Shown here: piece by piece, positions 1-8,840 of the stretch
Layout of the letters: every line of letters starts with the position of its first letter
Numbering within the stretch: position 1 is the first letter of the stretch
Source: Acidobacteriota bacterium
GTDB lineage: Bacteria; Acidobacteriota; Terriglobia; Bryobacterales; Bryobacteraceae
Assembly (NCBI GenBank): GCA_005808475.1
Contig: SYLY01000049.1
Coordinates: 1-33,016 of the forward strand
Reading direction: 5' to 3'
DNA: 33,016 nt
Program-made: the position numbers and the translations under genes
Notes under the pieces: generated by a model
What the model was told of the DNA's origin: nothing
What the model saw: the letters and a program-made list of their open reading frames with translations, nothing else
Databases searched by the model: none

Positions 1-89
1 ACCAGGCTGCGCTACGCCCCGACTCCTTCCCATTGTAGCGGGCTTTCCCTTCCGGCCGGTGCGATAGACTGAGGGATCGGCTCGCCCGC

Positions 90-1643
90 ATGCCTTGGAA
101 AACCACGCTCGCTAGAGTGTACAGCCTGCTTCGAAACCGCCCGGAGGGCTACTTCGACGCGCTGGAGAACCACGTCGTCAAAGGCTGGGCCTTCGATCCC
201 GCCTCACCATCCCGCACCGTCGATGTCTCCCTCGTGATCGATGGCGCGGTCATCGGCTCCTACGCCGCCAACCGGTTCCGCGCCGATCTCAGCCAGTCCG
301 GCCGCGGCAATGGTCACCACGCCTTCGAGATCCCCATTCCTCCCGCCGCCATCGACGGCAGGCCGCACGAAGTCTCCCTACGATTCGCCGGAACGAACAC
401 GGTCCTGCGCGGATCTCCCAGGCAGTTGCAGTCCGGCGCGGTCCACGCGGGCGAGCGCCCGGGCGCGATTCGCGGAGCTGCCTACGGAGGTTCGGCGCCT
501 CCCACGCTCGATCCCCTGCGCGACGATCCGCGATTCAAGCAGGCCGCGCTCCAGCCGCTCTCCGTCGTGATCCCGACCTATAACCGCGGCGCCGTCATGG
601 AGGAGAGTCTCCGCGCGGCGATCGCCCACGCGGCGGGGCTCGAGGTGGAGTTCATCGTGGTCGACGACGGTTCCTCCGACGATACGCAGCGGCGCTTGGC
701 CACCCTGAAGCGCGAGTTCGCCCACGTGCGCACCGAGCGGCTGGCCAACGGCGGACCCGGCCGCGCCCGCAACGCCGGAGCCTCGATCGCCAGGCACGAT
801 CTGGTGCTGTTCCTCGGCGACGACACGCGGCCGGCCTGCTCCGACTTCTTCCTTCATCACATCCGCGCGCATCAGTGGATGCCGAAACCCGAGATCGCGA
901 TTCTGGGCAAGATCGTGTGGCCGAACCAGCGGGACGAGAACATCAGCTTCGTCATGTCGCATGTGCAGGGCGCGGGCCAGGAGCAGTTCGGCTTCTTCTC
1001 GCTCATGCCGTACACCTGGCTCGACTGGCGCTTCTTCTACACCGCCAACGTGTCCTTCAAGAAGTCCGTGGCGCCCGATTGGAGCAAGGACGGCTTCAGC
1101 ACCGAGTTCCCCCTCGCCTCGTTCGAGGATGGCGAGTTCGCCTATCGCGTCAATCAGCGTCTGGGCGGCCAGTTCCGGATGCTCTACACGCCGGCCGCCG
1201 TGGTGACGCATCACCATCCCTATTCCGTGCGGCAGTTCCTGGACCGGCAGATCTCCGCGGGCCTGATGGCGCGTGTGTTCGCGCGGCTGCATCCAGAGGC
1301 CACCGTGGAACTGGGGATCGCCAATATCGACGCCGCGCTGGCGGCCCCCGGCGGCGAGAATCAGGATCAGGTGGAAGAGTTCCTTTCGATCCTCGAGGGC
1401 GTGAAGTCGTGGGCCAAGGTGCTGGACCGCCACTACAACCTCGGCTCGCAGAACTGGCACGGCGACTTCCTCCGCGCGGTCTTCGAGATGAGCTATCTGC
1501 AGGGTTGCGTCATGGGCTGCACTCGCCCCGGAGCCAACTACGCCGCCGCCTACCGCTACGTGCTGGAGAAGTTCCAGGAACGCATGGCGACCACCGCCAG
1601 CTTCGAAGCGTTCGGACGGCTGCTGCAGATTCCCGTGGTCTAG
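90..1643 (+). CDS. Family 2 glycosyltransferase with N-terminal beta-sandwich-like domain
   Basis: A 517-residue protein in two parts. Residues about 20-112 form a domain with the pattern GYFD...GWAFDP...R.DL...G.G.HAF, an accessory module I know from the front of other bacterial glycosyltransferases. From residue 157 there is a GT-A fold of family GT2: LSVVIPTYNR, the nucleotide-binding VVDDGSSDDT (191-200), GGPGRARNAG and the metal-binding region FLGDD (241-245), then an acidic EDGEFAYR segment expected near the acceptor site. No transmembrane segment is obvious, so it is probably cytoplasmic and transfers a sugar from a nucleotide donor to a surface glycan. The start ATG has GAGGGA about 13 nt upstream, a rather long spacing. 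The gene converges on the FAD oxidoreductase with a 6 nt gap. Donor and acceptor cannot be told from sequence. Confidence 0.9.
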   Translation: MPWKTTLARVYSLLRNRPEGYFDALENHVVKGWAFDPASPSRTVDVSLVIDGAVIGSYAANRFRADLSQSGRGNGHHAFEIPIPPAAIDGRPHEVSLRFAGTNTVLRGSPRQLQSGAVHAGERPGAIRGAAYGGSAPPTLDPLRDDPRFKQAALQPLSVVIPTYNRGAVMEESLRAAIAHAAGLEVEFIVVDDGSSDDTQRRLATLKREFAHVRTERLANGGPGRARNAGASIARHDLVLFLGDDTRPACSDFFLHHIRAHQWMPKPEIAILGKIVWPNQRDENISFVMSHVQGAGQEQFGFFSLMPYTWLDWRFFYTANVSFKKSVAPDWSKDGFSTEFPLASFEDGEFAYRVNQRLGGQFRMLYTPAAVVTHHHPYSVRQFLDRQISAGLMARVFARLHPEATVELGIANIDAALAAPGGENQDQVEEFLSILEGVKSWAKVLDRHYNLGSQNWHGDFLRAVFEMSYLQGCVMGCTRPGANYAAAYRYVLEKFQERMATTASFEAFGRLLQIPVV

Positions 1644-1649
1644 ACTGGC

Positions 1650-3197
1650 CTACGGCAGCGCGAGCACCGCGCCCTGCTCCAGCAGCTTGCGCGACAACGC
1701 CGCGGCGTCCACGTCCCGCACCGGGATCCCCTTTTCGATCGCCATCATCGCCGCCACGCCCGCCGCCTGGCCCATGATCATGTAGACCGGCTCCATGCGC
1801 AGCGTCGAATAGGTGACGTGGCTCGACGAGACGCAGACGGGGACCAGCAGGTTCGAGACCTGCTTCTTCTTCGGCAACAGCACGCGATACGGGATCTGAT
1901 ACGGCTTCACCGCGACTTCCATGTTGCCCTCGTTCTGAACGTTCCCGTCCGTCCCGGCGTAGCGCTGCACGTTGTGCGAATCCGAGTTGTAGGAGCCCAT
2001 GCCGATCGAGTCGGGTTTGGTGAGCCGGTCCTGGATGTCGGGCTGTGTCATCACGAAATCGCCCACCATGCGGCGCGCCTCGCGAACGTAGAGTTGGTGC
2101 GGCCAGCCGTTGGTATCGGCGAATTCGTCGGCCGCCAGTCCCCAGGACGCCACTTCCGCGCGAAGACCGGCGGGAACGCGCTCGTCGTTGGCCAGGAAGT
2201 AGAACAGCCCCGCGGTGTAGTCGATGTGCGCCTGCCAGATCGCGGCCCGCGTCGTGTAGTCCGCTTCCGGATACGCCCAGCTCGCGCCGATGTAATCGGT
2301 GGAGAACGCGCGCCGGTTATTGATATCGGTCTTGCCGTTCGGCATGGGCGACACGATGAAGAGGTCGTTCATGCGCACGTCCCGGCCGAGCTGCGCCTTC
2401 AGTCCGCCGATGTACCGGGGCAGCAGTTCGTAGCGGCCCGCATTGTACGCGGCGGGGCGCGGGTACGGCATCTTGTTGCGTTCGTCGCGGGTGAGGCACA
2501 TGCGGAAGTTGTAGGCCTGGACCTTCTTGTCCGCCGCCCCGATCTCGCCCCGCGGCGTGGCCTGAATCTCGGGGAGCAGCTTGGACTTGGCCGCGTCGGC
2601 GAACGCCGGCAGCGGGAAATCGAACTGGTGGTTGCGGTCCTTGGGACGCACGCCGGCGAGCGATTCACCGTACTGTTTCACGCCCTCGCGGCCCACCGTG
2701 TAGGAGACCTTGGCGTGAGCCATGAGGTCGCCCTCGTAGGTGGCGTCGATGAAAACCTTCGCCTCGAACGAGGTCCCATTGTCGCAGTAGATCTCCGTGA
2801 TGCGGCCCTTGCGCCGCGTGACGCCGCCGTCCTCGCGGAGCCGGTGATCGTAGTGGACCTTGACCCCGGCTTCGCGTGTCATCTCGCGGAGCACCAGTTC
2901 GGCCACGTGCGGCTCGAAGTACCAGGTCACCGGCTCGCCGTACTTCGCGCCCACTCGTTTATAGAACTCGAGCGAGTAGCCGCCGATGGTCTCCTTCCTG
3001 CCGTGATCCGTCTTGCCGAGTCCGCCCGAAGTCATGCCTCCCAGGTGACGGCCCGGCTCGATCAGCGCCACGCTGAGCCCCTCGCGAGCGGCTGCGACGG
3101 CTGCGATGACGCCGCCGGAAGTCGCGCCATACACCACCACATCGAACTTCGCCGCGAACGCGCCTCCAGCCGCCAACAGCAACGCCGCGAGTCTCAT
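1650..3197 (-). CDS. Exported FAD-dependent oxidoreductase (FAD_oxidored type)
   Basis: A 515-residue flavoprotein of the FAD-dependent oxidoreductase group often linked to carbohydrate breakdown. It begins with a short hydrophobic signal peptide ([15 protein letters not shown]). A Rossmann dinucleotide-binding segment follows: [13 protein letters not shown] at 18-30, the acidic end of beta-2 at E47, then [11 protein letters not shown]. An ATYEGDLMA segment in the middle is typical of the group. The start is fixed by overlap: its ATG (3197-3195) shares bases with the TGA (3196-3194) of the upstream sulfatase, giving ATGA and implying translational coupling. The reading frame stays open upstream to 4343, but that extension is a shadow of the sulfatase and has no flavoprotein features. 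Substrate unknown. The pairing suggests action on desulfated sugars or glycan fragments in the periplasm, which is inference. Confidence 0.9.
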   Translation of the reverse strand: MRLAALLLAAGGAFAAKFDVVVYGATSGGVIAAVAAAREGLSVALIEPGRHLGGMTSGGLGKTDHGRKETIGGYSLEFYKRVGAKYGEPVTWYFEPHVAELVLREMTREAGVKVHYDHRLREDGGVTRRKGRITEIYCDNGTSFEAKVFIDATYEGDLMAHAKVSYTVGREGVKQYGESLAGVRPKDRNHQFDFPLPAFADAAKSKLLPEIQATPRGEIGAADKKVQAYNFRMCLTRDERNKMPYPRPAAYNAGRYELLPRYIGGLKAQLGRDVRMNDLFIVSPMPNGKTDINNRRAFSTDYIGASWAYPEADYTTRAAIWQAHIDYTAGLFYFLANDERVPAGLRAEVASWGLAADEFADTNGWPHQLYVREARRMVGDFVMTQPDIQDRLTKPDSIGMGSYNSDSHNVQRYAGTDGNVQNEGNMEVAVKPYQIPYRVLLPKKKQVSNLLVPVCVSSSHVTYSTLRMEPVYMIMGQAAGVAAMMAIEKGIPVRDVDAAALSRKLLEQGAVLALP

Positions 3198-4552
3198 TGT
3201 CCGCTCGCTTCCCGCCATGCGTGGATGCGGCTGGTCATGTCGTCGACGATCGCCGGATGCTCGCGCCGCAGGTTGGTGGTCTCGCCAGTGTCGCGCGAAA
3301 GATCGGAAAGGAAGACCGCGCCGTCGCCGGTCAGCGGCCGCTTGTCCTCCGGGGTTCGCCCGTACGGATTGCCGTTCAGCACCAGCTTCCAGTCTCCGCG
3401 GCGTATGGCGAGTTGCTGTCCGTTCGCCCAGAAGATGCCGTCGTGCGGCGACTTCGCCTTCGCGGCCGCCACGGGCAGAATGTCCGATCCGTCCACCGCG
3501 TGGTCCGCTGGAATCGCCGCGCCCGCCGCCTTGCAAACCGTCGGCAGGATGTCCATGGTCATCGCCACTTCGCTCACTGTTTGGCCGGCGGGGATGCGGC
3601 CTGGCCAGTTCATGATGCCGGGCACGTGCATGCCGCCGTCGAACAGGCTGAACTTGAAGCCGCGGTAACGGCCGTTCGATCCGGCGGTGGCCGGCTGCTG
3701 ATTCAGTCCGGCGCGAGGCTCGGTGGTGGCGCCGTTGTCGGCGATGAAGAACACCAGCGTGTCGTCGAGCAGCCCTTGCTGCGACAGCGCGCGCCGGATC
3801 GCTCCTACTCCATCGTCCACGGCGGCGAGCATCGCGGCGTAGGTGCGCCGTTCCGGCTCCATCCCCGGGAAGCGTTCCATGTACTCGCGCGGCGCGTGCA
3901 TCGGGTAGTGCGGCGCGTTGTAGGTCACGGTCAGGAAAAACGGCTGGTGGGCGGAACGGCGGATGAAGCCGCAAGCCTCCTCCGTGATTCGCGTGGTCAG
4001 GTACTCGCCGTCCTCGAAGATCTCCTCGCGATCGCGGAACAGAGAGTGAAAGTTGACTTGCCGGTTCGGTCCGGAGCCGCCTTCGCCCCAATAGTATCGA
4101 TGCGAATAGAAGTCGACGCAGCCTGGCAGGAAACCGTAAAAGTAGTCGAAGCCGTGGGCGTTGGGGACGGTCTCCCGCGTGCTTCCGAGGTGCCATTTTC
4201 CGATCAGAGCGGTGGCGTAACCGGCAGGCTTCAGTAACGATGCCGTGGTGCGCTGCGATGGCTTCAGCTCGGCGCCGTTGCCTGGCACTCCCGCGCGCGC
4301 CGGATAGCGGCCGGTCATCAGCGCGGCTCGCGATGGCGCGCAAACGGGAGCGTTCGAATACCAGTTCGTGAACCGCGCGCCCGATGCGGCCAGCGCGTCG
4401 ATATGAGGAGTCTTCAGATCGCGCGCCCCGTAGCAGCCCAGGTCCGCCGAGCCCTGATCGTCCGTCATCACGACGACGAAGTTCGGCTTGCGTGGCGATT
4501 CGGCGGCCAACAGGGGCGCGGCGGCGGTGGCGAGGACATCCCGGCGGGTCAT
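3194..4552 (-). CDS. Tat-exported arylsulfatase-type sulfatase
   Basis: A member of the alkaline phosphatase-like sulfatase family. The N-terminus [17 protein letters not shown] is a short twin-arginine-type signal, so the enzyme probably acts outside the cytoplasm. The metal-binding start of the fold ([11 protein letters not shown]) and the active-site signature [11 protein letters not shown] (Cys at residue 71 from this start) are present. The Cys-type CxPSR motif is the substrate of formylglycine-generating enzyme, with AslB/anSME-type enzymes as the alternative. GKWHLG follows. Three in-frame ATGs (4579, 4564, 4552) are possible. I chose 4552 because GAG lies 7 nt upstream and the protein then begins directly with the Tat motif. 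Its last bases overlap the FAD oxidoreductase start, so the two are co-translated. The likely role is hydrolysis of sulfate esters on a polysaccharide or glycoside. The specific substrate cannot be read. Confidence 0.93.
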   Translation of the reverse strand: MTRRDVLATAAAPLLAAESPRKPNFVVVMTDDQGSADLGCYGARDLKTPHIDALAASGARFTNWYSNAPVCAPSRAALMTGRYPARAGVPGNGAELKPSQRTTASLLKPAGYATALIGKWHLGSTRETVPNAHGFDYFYGFLPGCVDFYSHRYYWGEGGSGPNRQVNFHSLFRDREEIFEDGEYLTTRITEEACGFIRRSAHQPFFLTVTYNAPHYPMHAPREYMERFPGMEPERRTYAAMLAAVDDGVGAIRRALSQQGLLDDTLVFFIADNGATTEPRAGLNQQPATAGSNGRYRGFKFSLFDGGMHVPGIMNWPGRIPAGQTVSEVAMTMDILPTVCKAAGAAIPADHAVDGSDILPVAAAKAKSPHDGIFWANGQQLAIRRGDWKLVLNGNPYGRTPEDKRPLTGDGAVFLSDLSRDTGETTNLRREHPAIVDDMTSRIHAWREASGQ

Positions 4553-4707
4553 GGAGAATCTCATTATCGCCGCTACCATGAACCTGTGTGGATTCCCGGC
4601 GCGCTACGTGGCCCTGCTTGCGGGCGCGATCCTGCTGCTCACCGGCCTGTTCATCGTGGTGGCGGGCGTAGAGCGGACTCGATGGCCCTCGGCGTGTGGT
4701 GGCTGCG

Positions 4708-5352
4708 CTAACGGCGCCGCCGCGCCAACGCCAAACCCACCATGCCGGCTCCGATCAGCAGCAACGTTCCCGGTTCCGGAATGCTCTGAATCCGGAGCAA
4801 GGCGAAGTCGCTGTTGGTCTCGTTCACCGCGTTGCCTTGATTGACCGCGGAAAGGCGAACGTTGGTCACGGACCCGGGGAACGGGTTGATGATCCGAAAC
4901 ACGCCGGAATTGACGTCCAACGCGGGCGACAGGTTCACCACCGAGCCCGCGCCAGTCCACGTCGCCGTCGTGTTGCCCGTCACGGTCAGCACGTAGTTCA
5001 CACCGTCGGCCGTAACGCGAGCGGCTTCGAACACCGTGTCGGTCCACTGGCCCGGCTGGAACAGGAATGCCAGCCGGAGGTCGGTGACTGTCGTCGCCGA
5101 GCCATAGTTGATGGAGATGCTCTCCTCGTCGCCGACGAACGTACCCAGGTCGATCTCGCCTTGGACGCGTCCTCCCACGACGCCGATGCCGGTGACGCCG
5201 TTGACCGTGTTATGAACAAAGCCCCGGGGAGCCGACGTGACCGTCGCGAAACCGACGTTGACAGCCGTGACGCCCTGTGGCACGTTCGTGCTATCGATCA
5301 CACCGGCCACCAACGGCGACCCGATCAGTACTGCCGCGAGTAGGGACTTCAT
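4708..5352 (-). CDS. PEP-CTERM sorting domain protein
   Basis: A 214-residue secreted protein with an N-terminal signal peptide ([17 protein letters not shown]) and a textbook C-terminal sorting signal: [10 protein letters not shown], a hydrophobic helix and the basic tail ARRRR. PEP-CTERM proteins are cleaved and anchored by an exosortase and tend to be linked to exopolysaccharide production. The middle is a beta-rich domain without cysteines that I cannot assign to an enzyme family. It is a close paralogue, with the same length, of the next gene upstream (5428-6072). The start is supported by AGGAGG about 11 nt before the ATG. No exosortase gene lies in this window, so sorting would depend on one elsewhere. 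Confidence 0.9.
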   Translation of the reverse strand: MKSLLAAVLIGSPLVAGVIDSTNVPQGVTAVNVGFATVTSAPRGFVHNTVNGVTGIGVVGGRVQGEIDLGTFVGDEESISINYGSATTVTDLRLAFLFQPGQWTDTVFEAARVTADGVNYVLTVTGNTTATWTGAGSVVNLSPALDVNSGVFRIINPFPGSVTNVRLSAVNQGNAVNETNSDFALLRIQSIPEPGTLLLIGAGMVGLALARRRR

Positions 5353-5381
5353 AGTACGCGCCCTCCTATTTCCCTTAGGAC

Positions 5382-5410
5382 AGTAGAGCAGCCCCGGAGG
5401 CCGATGTCAA
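5382..5410 (-). promoter_or_regulatory. Candidate sigma70 promoter of the downstream PEP-CTERM gene
   Basis: On the minus strand, TTGACA (5410-5405) is followed after 17 nt by TCTACT (5387-5382), and the gene start lies about 30 nt further on. The -35 is perfect and the -10 matches four of six consensus bases. A shifted -10, TACTGT, would give a 19 nt spacer. A GTACCCTTG box overlapping the -35 and a CTAC box near the -10 recur upstream of the paralogue. Confidence 0.4.
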
Positions 5411-5427
5411 GGGTACCAGGACATATT

Positions 5428-6072
5428 TTACCAGCGGCGCCGAACAACCATCCAAAGCAGCGCGCCTCCGGCCAACAGCAGCGACCCCGGCTTGGGGATG
5501 TCCACCAGCCGGAGGATCCCGAAATCGCTATTCGTTTCGTTAACGGCGTTACCCTGATTCACTGCCGTGAAGCGAAGCGTATTCACGAAGCCGGGGAATG
5601 GATTGATGATTCGGAAGACGCCGGCATTCACGTCCAACGCGGGCGACAGGTTCATCACCGTGCCGGGCCCGCTCCAGATGGCGGTGGTCGTTCCGGTGAC
5701 GGTCAGAATGAAGTCGACGCCATCGGCCGTCACGCGGGCCGCTTCGAACACAGTATCGGTCCACTGTCCCGGTTGGAAGAGGAAGGCAATCCGAAGGTCG
5801 GTGATGGTTCTCGGCGAAGGATACGCGACCGTGATGCTCTCCGGTCCATCCGGAGGCGTCCCCAAATCGATTTCTTGCGCCACGCGGCCGCCGTTGACGC
5901 CGAACGCGGTGACCCCGTTGACCGTGCTGTAGCCGATGGTCCGGGGCGCGGACGTAATCGTTGCGAATCCGAGGTCGACGAAGCTGACCCCAGCGGGCAC
6001 GTTGGAAGAGTCGATGACTCCGGCTCCCAGCGGCGCGCTCACCAACATCATGACGATCGCCACCGTCTTCAT
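5428..6072 (-). CDS. PEP-CTERM-like paralogue with PKP variant signal
   Basis: A 214-residue paralogue of the protein encoded at 4708-5352, about 60 percent identical by eye. The shared central block includes [16 protein letters not shown] and NPFPG, and a second block, [14 protein letters not shown], lies near the C-terminus. It has a signal peptide (MKTVAIVMMLVSAPLGAG) and the tripartite C-terminal layout, but the signal reads IPKPGSLLLAGG, with Lys in place of the Glu of PEP, before a hydrophobic helix and the tail VRRRW. The Lys codon is a clear AAG. Whether exosortase still processes it is open. The start has TAGGAG upstream. The gene is followed after 75 nt by its paralogue. The arrangement is a tandem duplication whose sorting signals have diverged. 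Confidence 0.88.
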   Translation of the reverse strand: MKTVAIVMMLVSAPLGAGVIDSSNVPAGVSFVDLGFATITSAPRTIGYSTVNGVTAFGVNGGRVAQEIDLGTPPDGPESITVAYPSPRTITDLRIAFLFQPGQWTDTVFEAARVTADGVDFILTVTGTTTAIWSGPGTVMNLSPALDVNAGVFRIINPFPGFVNTLRFTAVNQGNAVNETNSDFGILRLVDIPKPGSLLLAGGALLWMVVRRRW

Positions 6073-6149
6073 AGTACTGATCTCCTAACTATTCCCCCCT
6101 AAAGGGTAGATCAATACTAGTGCCACCGCAAGGGTACTCCTGGAACTCG

Positions 6150-7415
6150 CTAGCGAGCTCCCGCCCCGGCTGCGCCCGGCACGGGCTCGCGGTCGTGCCT
6201 GCCGTCCTGCTTCGGTAGCAGGGCGATCGCCACGGCGCCGATGAACGCCATCGCGAACACGGCGGTCATTGCCGTGTCATAGCTGCCGTACTTCTCGCGC
6301 AGCATCGCGACGAAGAAGGGGAACCATGTTTGCCCGATCGTGTCGGTGGGCAGGATGATCGCCATGGCGCGAGCCAGCGAATTCACGCCGAACTGCTCCG
6401 CCGCCATGAGCGGGATCAACATGTAGTCGGCGCCCATTCCGAATCCGAACAGCAGCGCGAAGGCGTACAGCGCTCCGGGCGTCTCCGGCCGCACCAGCAG
6501 CATCAACGGAATCGTCATGGCCACCAGAGCGTAGGTGGCGGTCATCACCAGCTTCTTGCTGTAGTGGTCCGCCATCCAGCCCACCGCCAGCCGGCCGCCG
6601 ATGCTCGACCACAGGATCAGGAAACTCGCCATCGCCCAAGTCCTGTTGAGCTGCGCCTGATCGGTGAAGCCCTGATCCTTGAACACCAGCTTCATGTGTT
6701 GGTTGATGGAACCGATGGAGCCGATCGAGCACGCACTGCCGATCAATAGCAACCAGAACGCCGGTTGCCGGATCAGGAACCCGAAGGCGCACGGTTCCAC
6801 CTTGATGTCCTGGGGGCTGAACGCCGCGCCGTCCGGATGCTGGTCCATGTCGGAAGGCTTGTCCTTCATAAAGAAAAGCGCCACGGGCCACGCCAGCAGG
6901 ATCATCGCGCCCACCGCGAGCAGCGCCGGCTGAAATCCACCGAGCGACGCCGTCAGTCCCGCCGCCAGAATCGATCCCAGCGACGCCACCAGTCCAACGC
7001 CCACGTATGTGACGCCCATGGCCTGTCCGCGCTTGCGCTTGAACCACTGCGAAATGATGATCTGGTGCGCGATCGGGCCTGAGAAGATGTACCCGAGAAT
7101 ATAGACGCACCACAACGCGCGATACACCATGAGGTTGCCGTTCATCTGGCTGAAGCCCACGAACGCCAGGAACGTCAGTCCCGTACCCGCCACGATCATC
7201 TTGCGGGGGCTGAACCGGTGCACCAGCAGCGGCCCGACCCACAACGTCAGCACCGCCGCGATCGGGAATCCCGACGTGATGGCGGTCCTGCTCCAGCCGA
7301 ACTCCTTCTCGTAGTAGTCGTAGAAGAACGGCATGTTGTAGTAGGGCAGTCCCGTCGACAACCCGAACGTGCAGAAGCAGGCGGCGACTATCCACCAGCC
7401 GTGGAAACTTTTCAT
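6150..7415 (-). CDS. MFS transporter, OFA/monocarboxylate-like
   Basis: A polytopic membrane protein of about 421 residues with the twelve hydrophobic segments of the major facilitator superfamily. The N-terminus MKSFHGWWIVAACFCTFG and the following segment, FGWSRTAITSGFPIAAV, are typical of the oxalate/formate antiporter and monocarboxylate transporter branch, as is QWFKRKRGQAMGV between helices 4 and 5. A charged loop (about residues 193-215) separates the halves, and IGGRLAVGWMADHYSKK is the MFS loop motif of the second half. It probably moves an organic acid or sugar acid across the inner membrane. The frame opens at 7451, but I chose 7415 because AAGGAG lies 11 nt upstream and the protein then begins at the usual family N-terminus. 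It follows the SDR gene by 54 nt in the same direction. Confidence 0.88.
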   Translation of the reverse strand: MKSFHGWWIVAACFCTFGLSTGLPYYNMPFFYDYYEKEFGWSRTAITSGFPIAAVLTLWVGPLLVHRFSPRKMIVAGTGLTFLAFVGFSQMNGNLMVYRALWCVYILGYIFSGPIAHQIIISQWFKRKRGQAMGVTYVGVGLVASLGSILAAGLTASLGGFQPALLAVGAMILLAWPVALFFMKDKPSDMDQHPDGAAFSPQDIKVEPCAFGFLIRQPAFWLLLIGSACSIGSIGSINQHMKLVFKDQGFTDQAQLNRTWAMASFLILWSSIGGRLAVGWMADHYSKKLVMTATYALVAMTIPLMLLVRPETPGALYAFALLFGFGMGADYMLIPLMAAEQFGVNSLARAMAIILPTDTIGQTWFPFFVAMLREKYGSYDTAMTAVFAMAFIGAVAIALLPKQDGRHDREPVPGAAGAGAR

Positions 7416-7469
7416 CCGGTCAGAGGCTCCTTCTCGAGAATGGAACCTCACCGTTATAACACGCGGCCG

Positions 7470-8213
7470 CTACAAGCCTCGCATGTGGAAGCCGCCGTCG
7501 ACGTTCAGCACCTGTCCGGCGGCGTAGTCCAGCAGCCCGTCCGCGATGGCTCGCACGGCCTTGGCGACATCGGCGGCTTCGCCCATTCGGCGTTGCGGAA
7601 GCAAGCCGCTCGCGATGCGCTCCTCGTACAATTTCTCCACCGTCGCGATCATGTCGGTGCGGATCACGCCCGGCCGAATCTCGAACACCGGGATTCCGTG
7701 CGGAGCCAGTCTTTGCGCGTACAACAGCGCGCTCATGCTCAGCGCGGCCTTCGCGATGCAGTATTCGGCTCGACTCACGCTGGCGGCGTAGGCGGAGATC
7801 GACGTGATGAACACGATCCGGCCCGCGCCCCGTTCGAGCATCCACCGCGCGGCGAGTTGCGTGAGAAAGTGCGGGCCCTTCAGGTTGATCGCCGCGATCT
7901 CGTCGAAGCTGTCCTCGCTTGCGTCCAGCACGTCGGCGCGGACCCTCTGCGTCACGCCCGCGTTGTTCACCAGCAGGTCCAGCCGGCCGAACCGCTCGCG
8001 CGCCATTTCGATGAGCGCCGCCCGGTCCACCGCGCTCGACACGTCGGACTGGACGATCTCGCACCCGCACTCGTCGCGCAACGACTCCGCCGCGTCGACC
8101 CGGCCCTTGTACGTCGCGATCACCGTGTGCGTGCCCGACAGCTCGAGCGCGATCCCCCGGCCGATGCCGCGGCTGGCTCCGGTGACGATGGCGACGGGCC
8201 GCCCGTCCGTCAA
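7470..8213 (-). CDS. Short-chain dehydrogenase/reductase (FabG-like)
   Basis: A classical SDR of 247 residues. The NAD(P)-binding TGASRGIG is at 11-18, NNAG at 83-86, the catalytic Asn at 110, Ser at 138 and YCIAK with Tyr151 and Lys155, so the tetrad is intact. RPGVIRTDM and a C-terminal GQVLNVDGG are typical of 3-oxoacyl-ACP reductase-like SDRs. Many such proteins instead act on sugars or small carbonyl compounds, so I do not assign fabG. The start codon is TTG (8213-8211), overlapping the TGA (8212-8210) of the upstream DsbA-like gene as TTGA. No ATG or GTG exists before the nucleotide-binding motif, so the TTG start is well supported. Confidence 0.92.
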   Translation of the reverse strand: MTDGRPVAIVTGASRGIGRGIALELSGTHTVIATYKGRVDAAESLRDECGCEIVQSDVSSAVDRAALIEMARERFGRLDLLVNNAGVTQRVRADVLDASEDSFDEIAAINLKGPHFLTQLAARWMLERGAGRIVFITSISAYAASVSRAEYCIAKAALSMSALLYAQRLAPHGIPVFEIRPGVIRTDMIATVEKLYEERIASGLLPQRRMGEAADVAKAVRAIADGLLDYAAGQVLNVDGGFHMRGL

Positions 8214-8791
8214 TTCTTCGCGCTCCCGAGCGCTGCGTCGATGGCCTTCGAAAGCTCGGTCACGGTGAAGGTCTCGATGAACGGCTCGCCCTCCACGAAC
8301 ACGGTCGGCGTCTTGGCGACTCCACGCGCGACACCCTCCTCATAGTCGGAGTCCACTAGCTTGGCGAACCGGGGATCGGTCAACCCGGCGGCTGCCTTGG
8401 CGGGCTCGACGCCGTTCGCCTTCGCGAAGCTCGCCACATGCGCGTCGAACGCTTCCGGCGCGATGGAGGCGAGCTTCGCCATCGTGACGCGCCGGAACTC
8501 GACGCCGAGCTCGGGTTTGACGGACTCGAAGAAACGGGCGGCGATGGCGGCTTTGCGCGCCCAGCTATGTTTGGGCAATGGGAAGTCGCGGTGCTCGAAG
8601 CCCACCTTGTCCTTGTATTTCGGCAGCAGGTGGACGTCGAGCATCATGCGGAACTGGGAGCAGTCCGGGCACTGGAGATCCTCGTAGACGAGGACGCGGA
8701 CGGGACTCGCGGCGGAGCCCTCCACCAAACGGCCGGCGGCAAGGGAGGTCATCGAAATCAAGGCTAGCATCGCCAGGGCGCGCATATCCAT
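8210..8791 (-). CDS. DsbA-like thioredoxin-fold protein, exported
   Basis: A 193-residue protein with an N-terminal signal peptide (MDMRALAMLALISMTSLAAG) and a thioredoxin fold with insertion, as in DsbA and DsbG-type proteins. The redox-active motif CPDC is at residues 41-44 in YEDLQCPDCSQF. EHRDFPLPKHSWARKAA and the cis-proline region AKTPTVFVEG match this family. It would act in the periplasm as a disulfide oxidase or reductase. ATGs at 8791 and 8785 are both possible, with weak ribosome binding sites. It is the first gene of a run with the SDR (TTGA overlap) and the MFS transporter, and is divergent from the HNH gene. Its in vivo substrate is unknown. Confidence 0.88.
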   Translation of the reverse strand: MDMRALAMLALISMTSLAAGRLVEGSAASPVRVLVYEDLQCPDCSQFRMMLDVHLLPKYKDKVGFEHRDFPLPKHSWARKAAIAARFFESVKPELGVEFRRVTMAKLASIAPEAFDAHVASFAKANGVEPAKAAAGLTDPRFAKLVDSDYEEGVARGVAKTPTVFVEGEPFIETFTVTELSKAIDAALGSAKN

Positions 8792-8840
8792 CAGTCTACC
8801 GGCATCGAATCCCCGGCGTTCCCCTGACTACCATGGAAGG

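Noticed and set aside
1818-3668. Long plus-strand ORF of 616 codons
   Set aside because: Antisense shadow of the FAD oxidoreductase and sulfatase; composition is typical of antisense frames in GC-rich DNA and no family motif is seen.
3198-4343. Upstream extension of the FAD oxidoreductase reading frame to an 897-codon ORF
   Set aside because: It lies wholly inside the sulfatase gene in another frame, is Arg-rich with no domain, and the flavoprotein has its own signal peptide and coupled ATG at 3197.
4578-4844. Small plus-strand ORF starting [21 protein letters not shown] with one hydrophobic helix
   Set aside because: No ribosome site, the later part is a shadow of the PEP-CTERM gene on the other strand, and no family is recognised. 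A small membrane protein cannot be excluded but is not supported.
6146-6157. Perfect palindrome CTCGCTAGCGAG across the stop of the MFS gene
   Set aside because: Too short and with no loop for a terminator hairpin; no second copy seen nearby.
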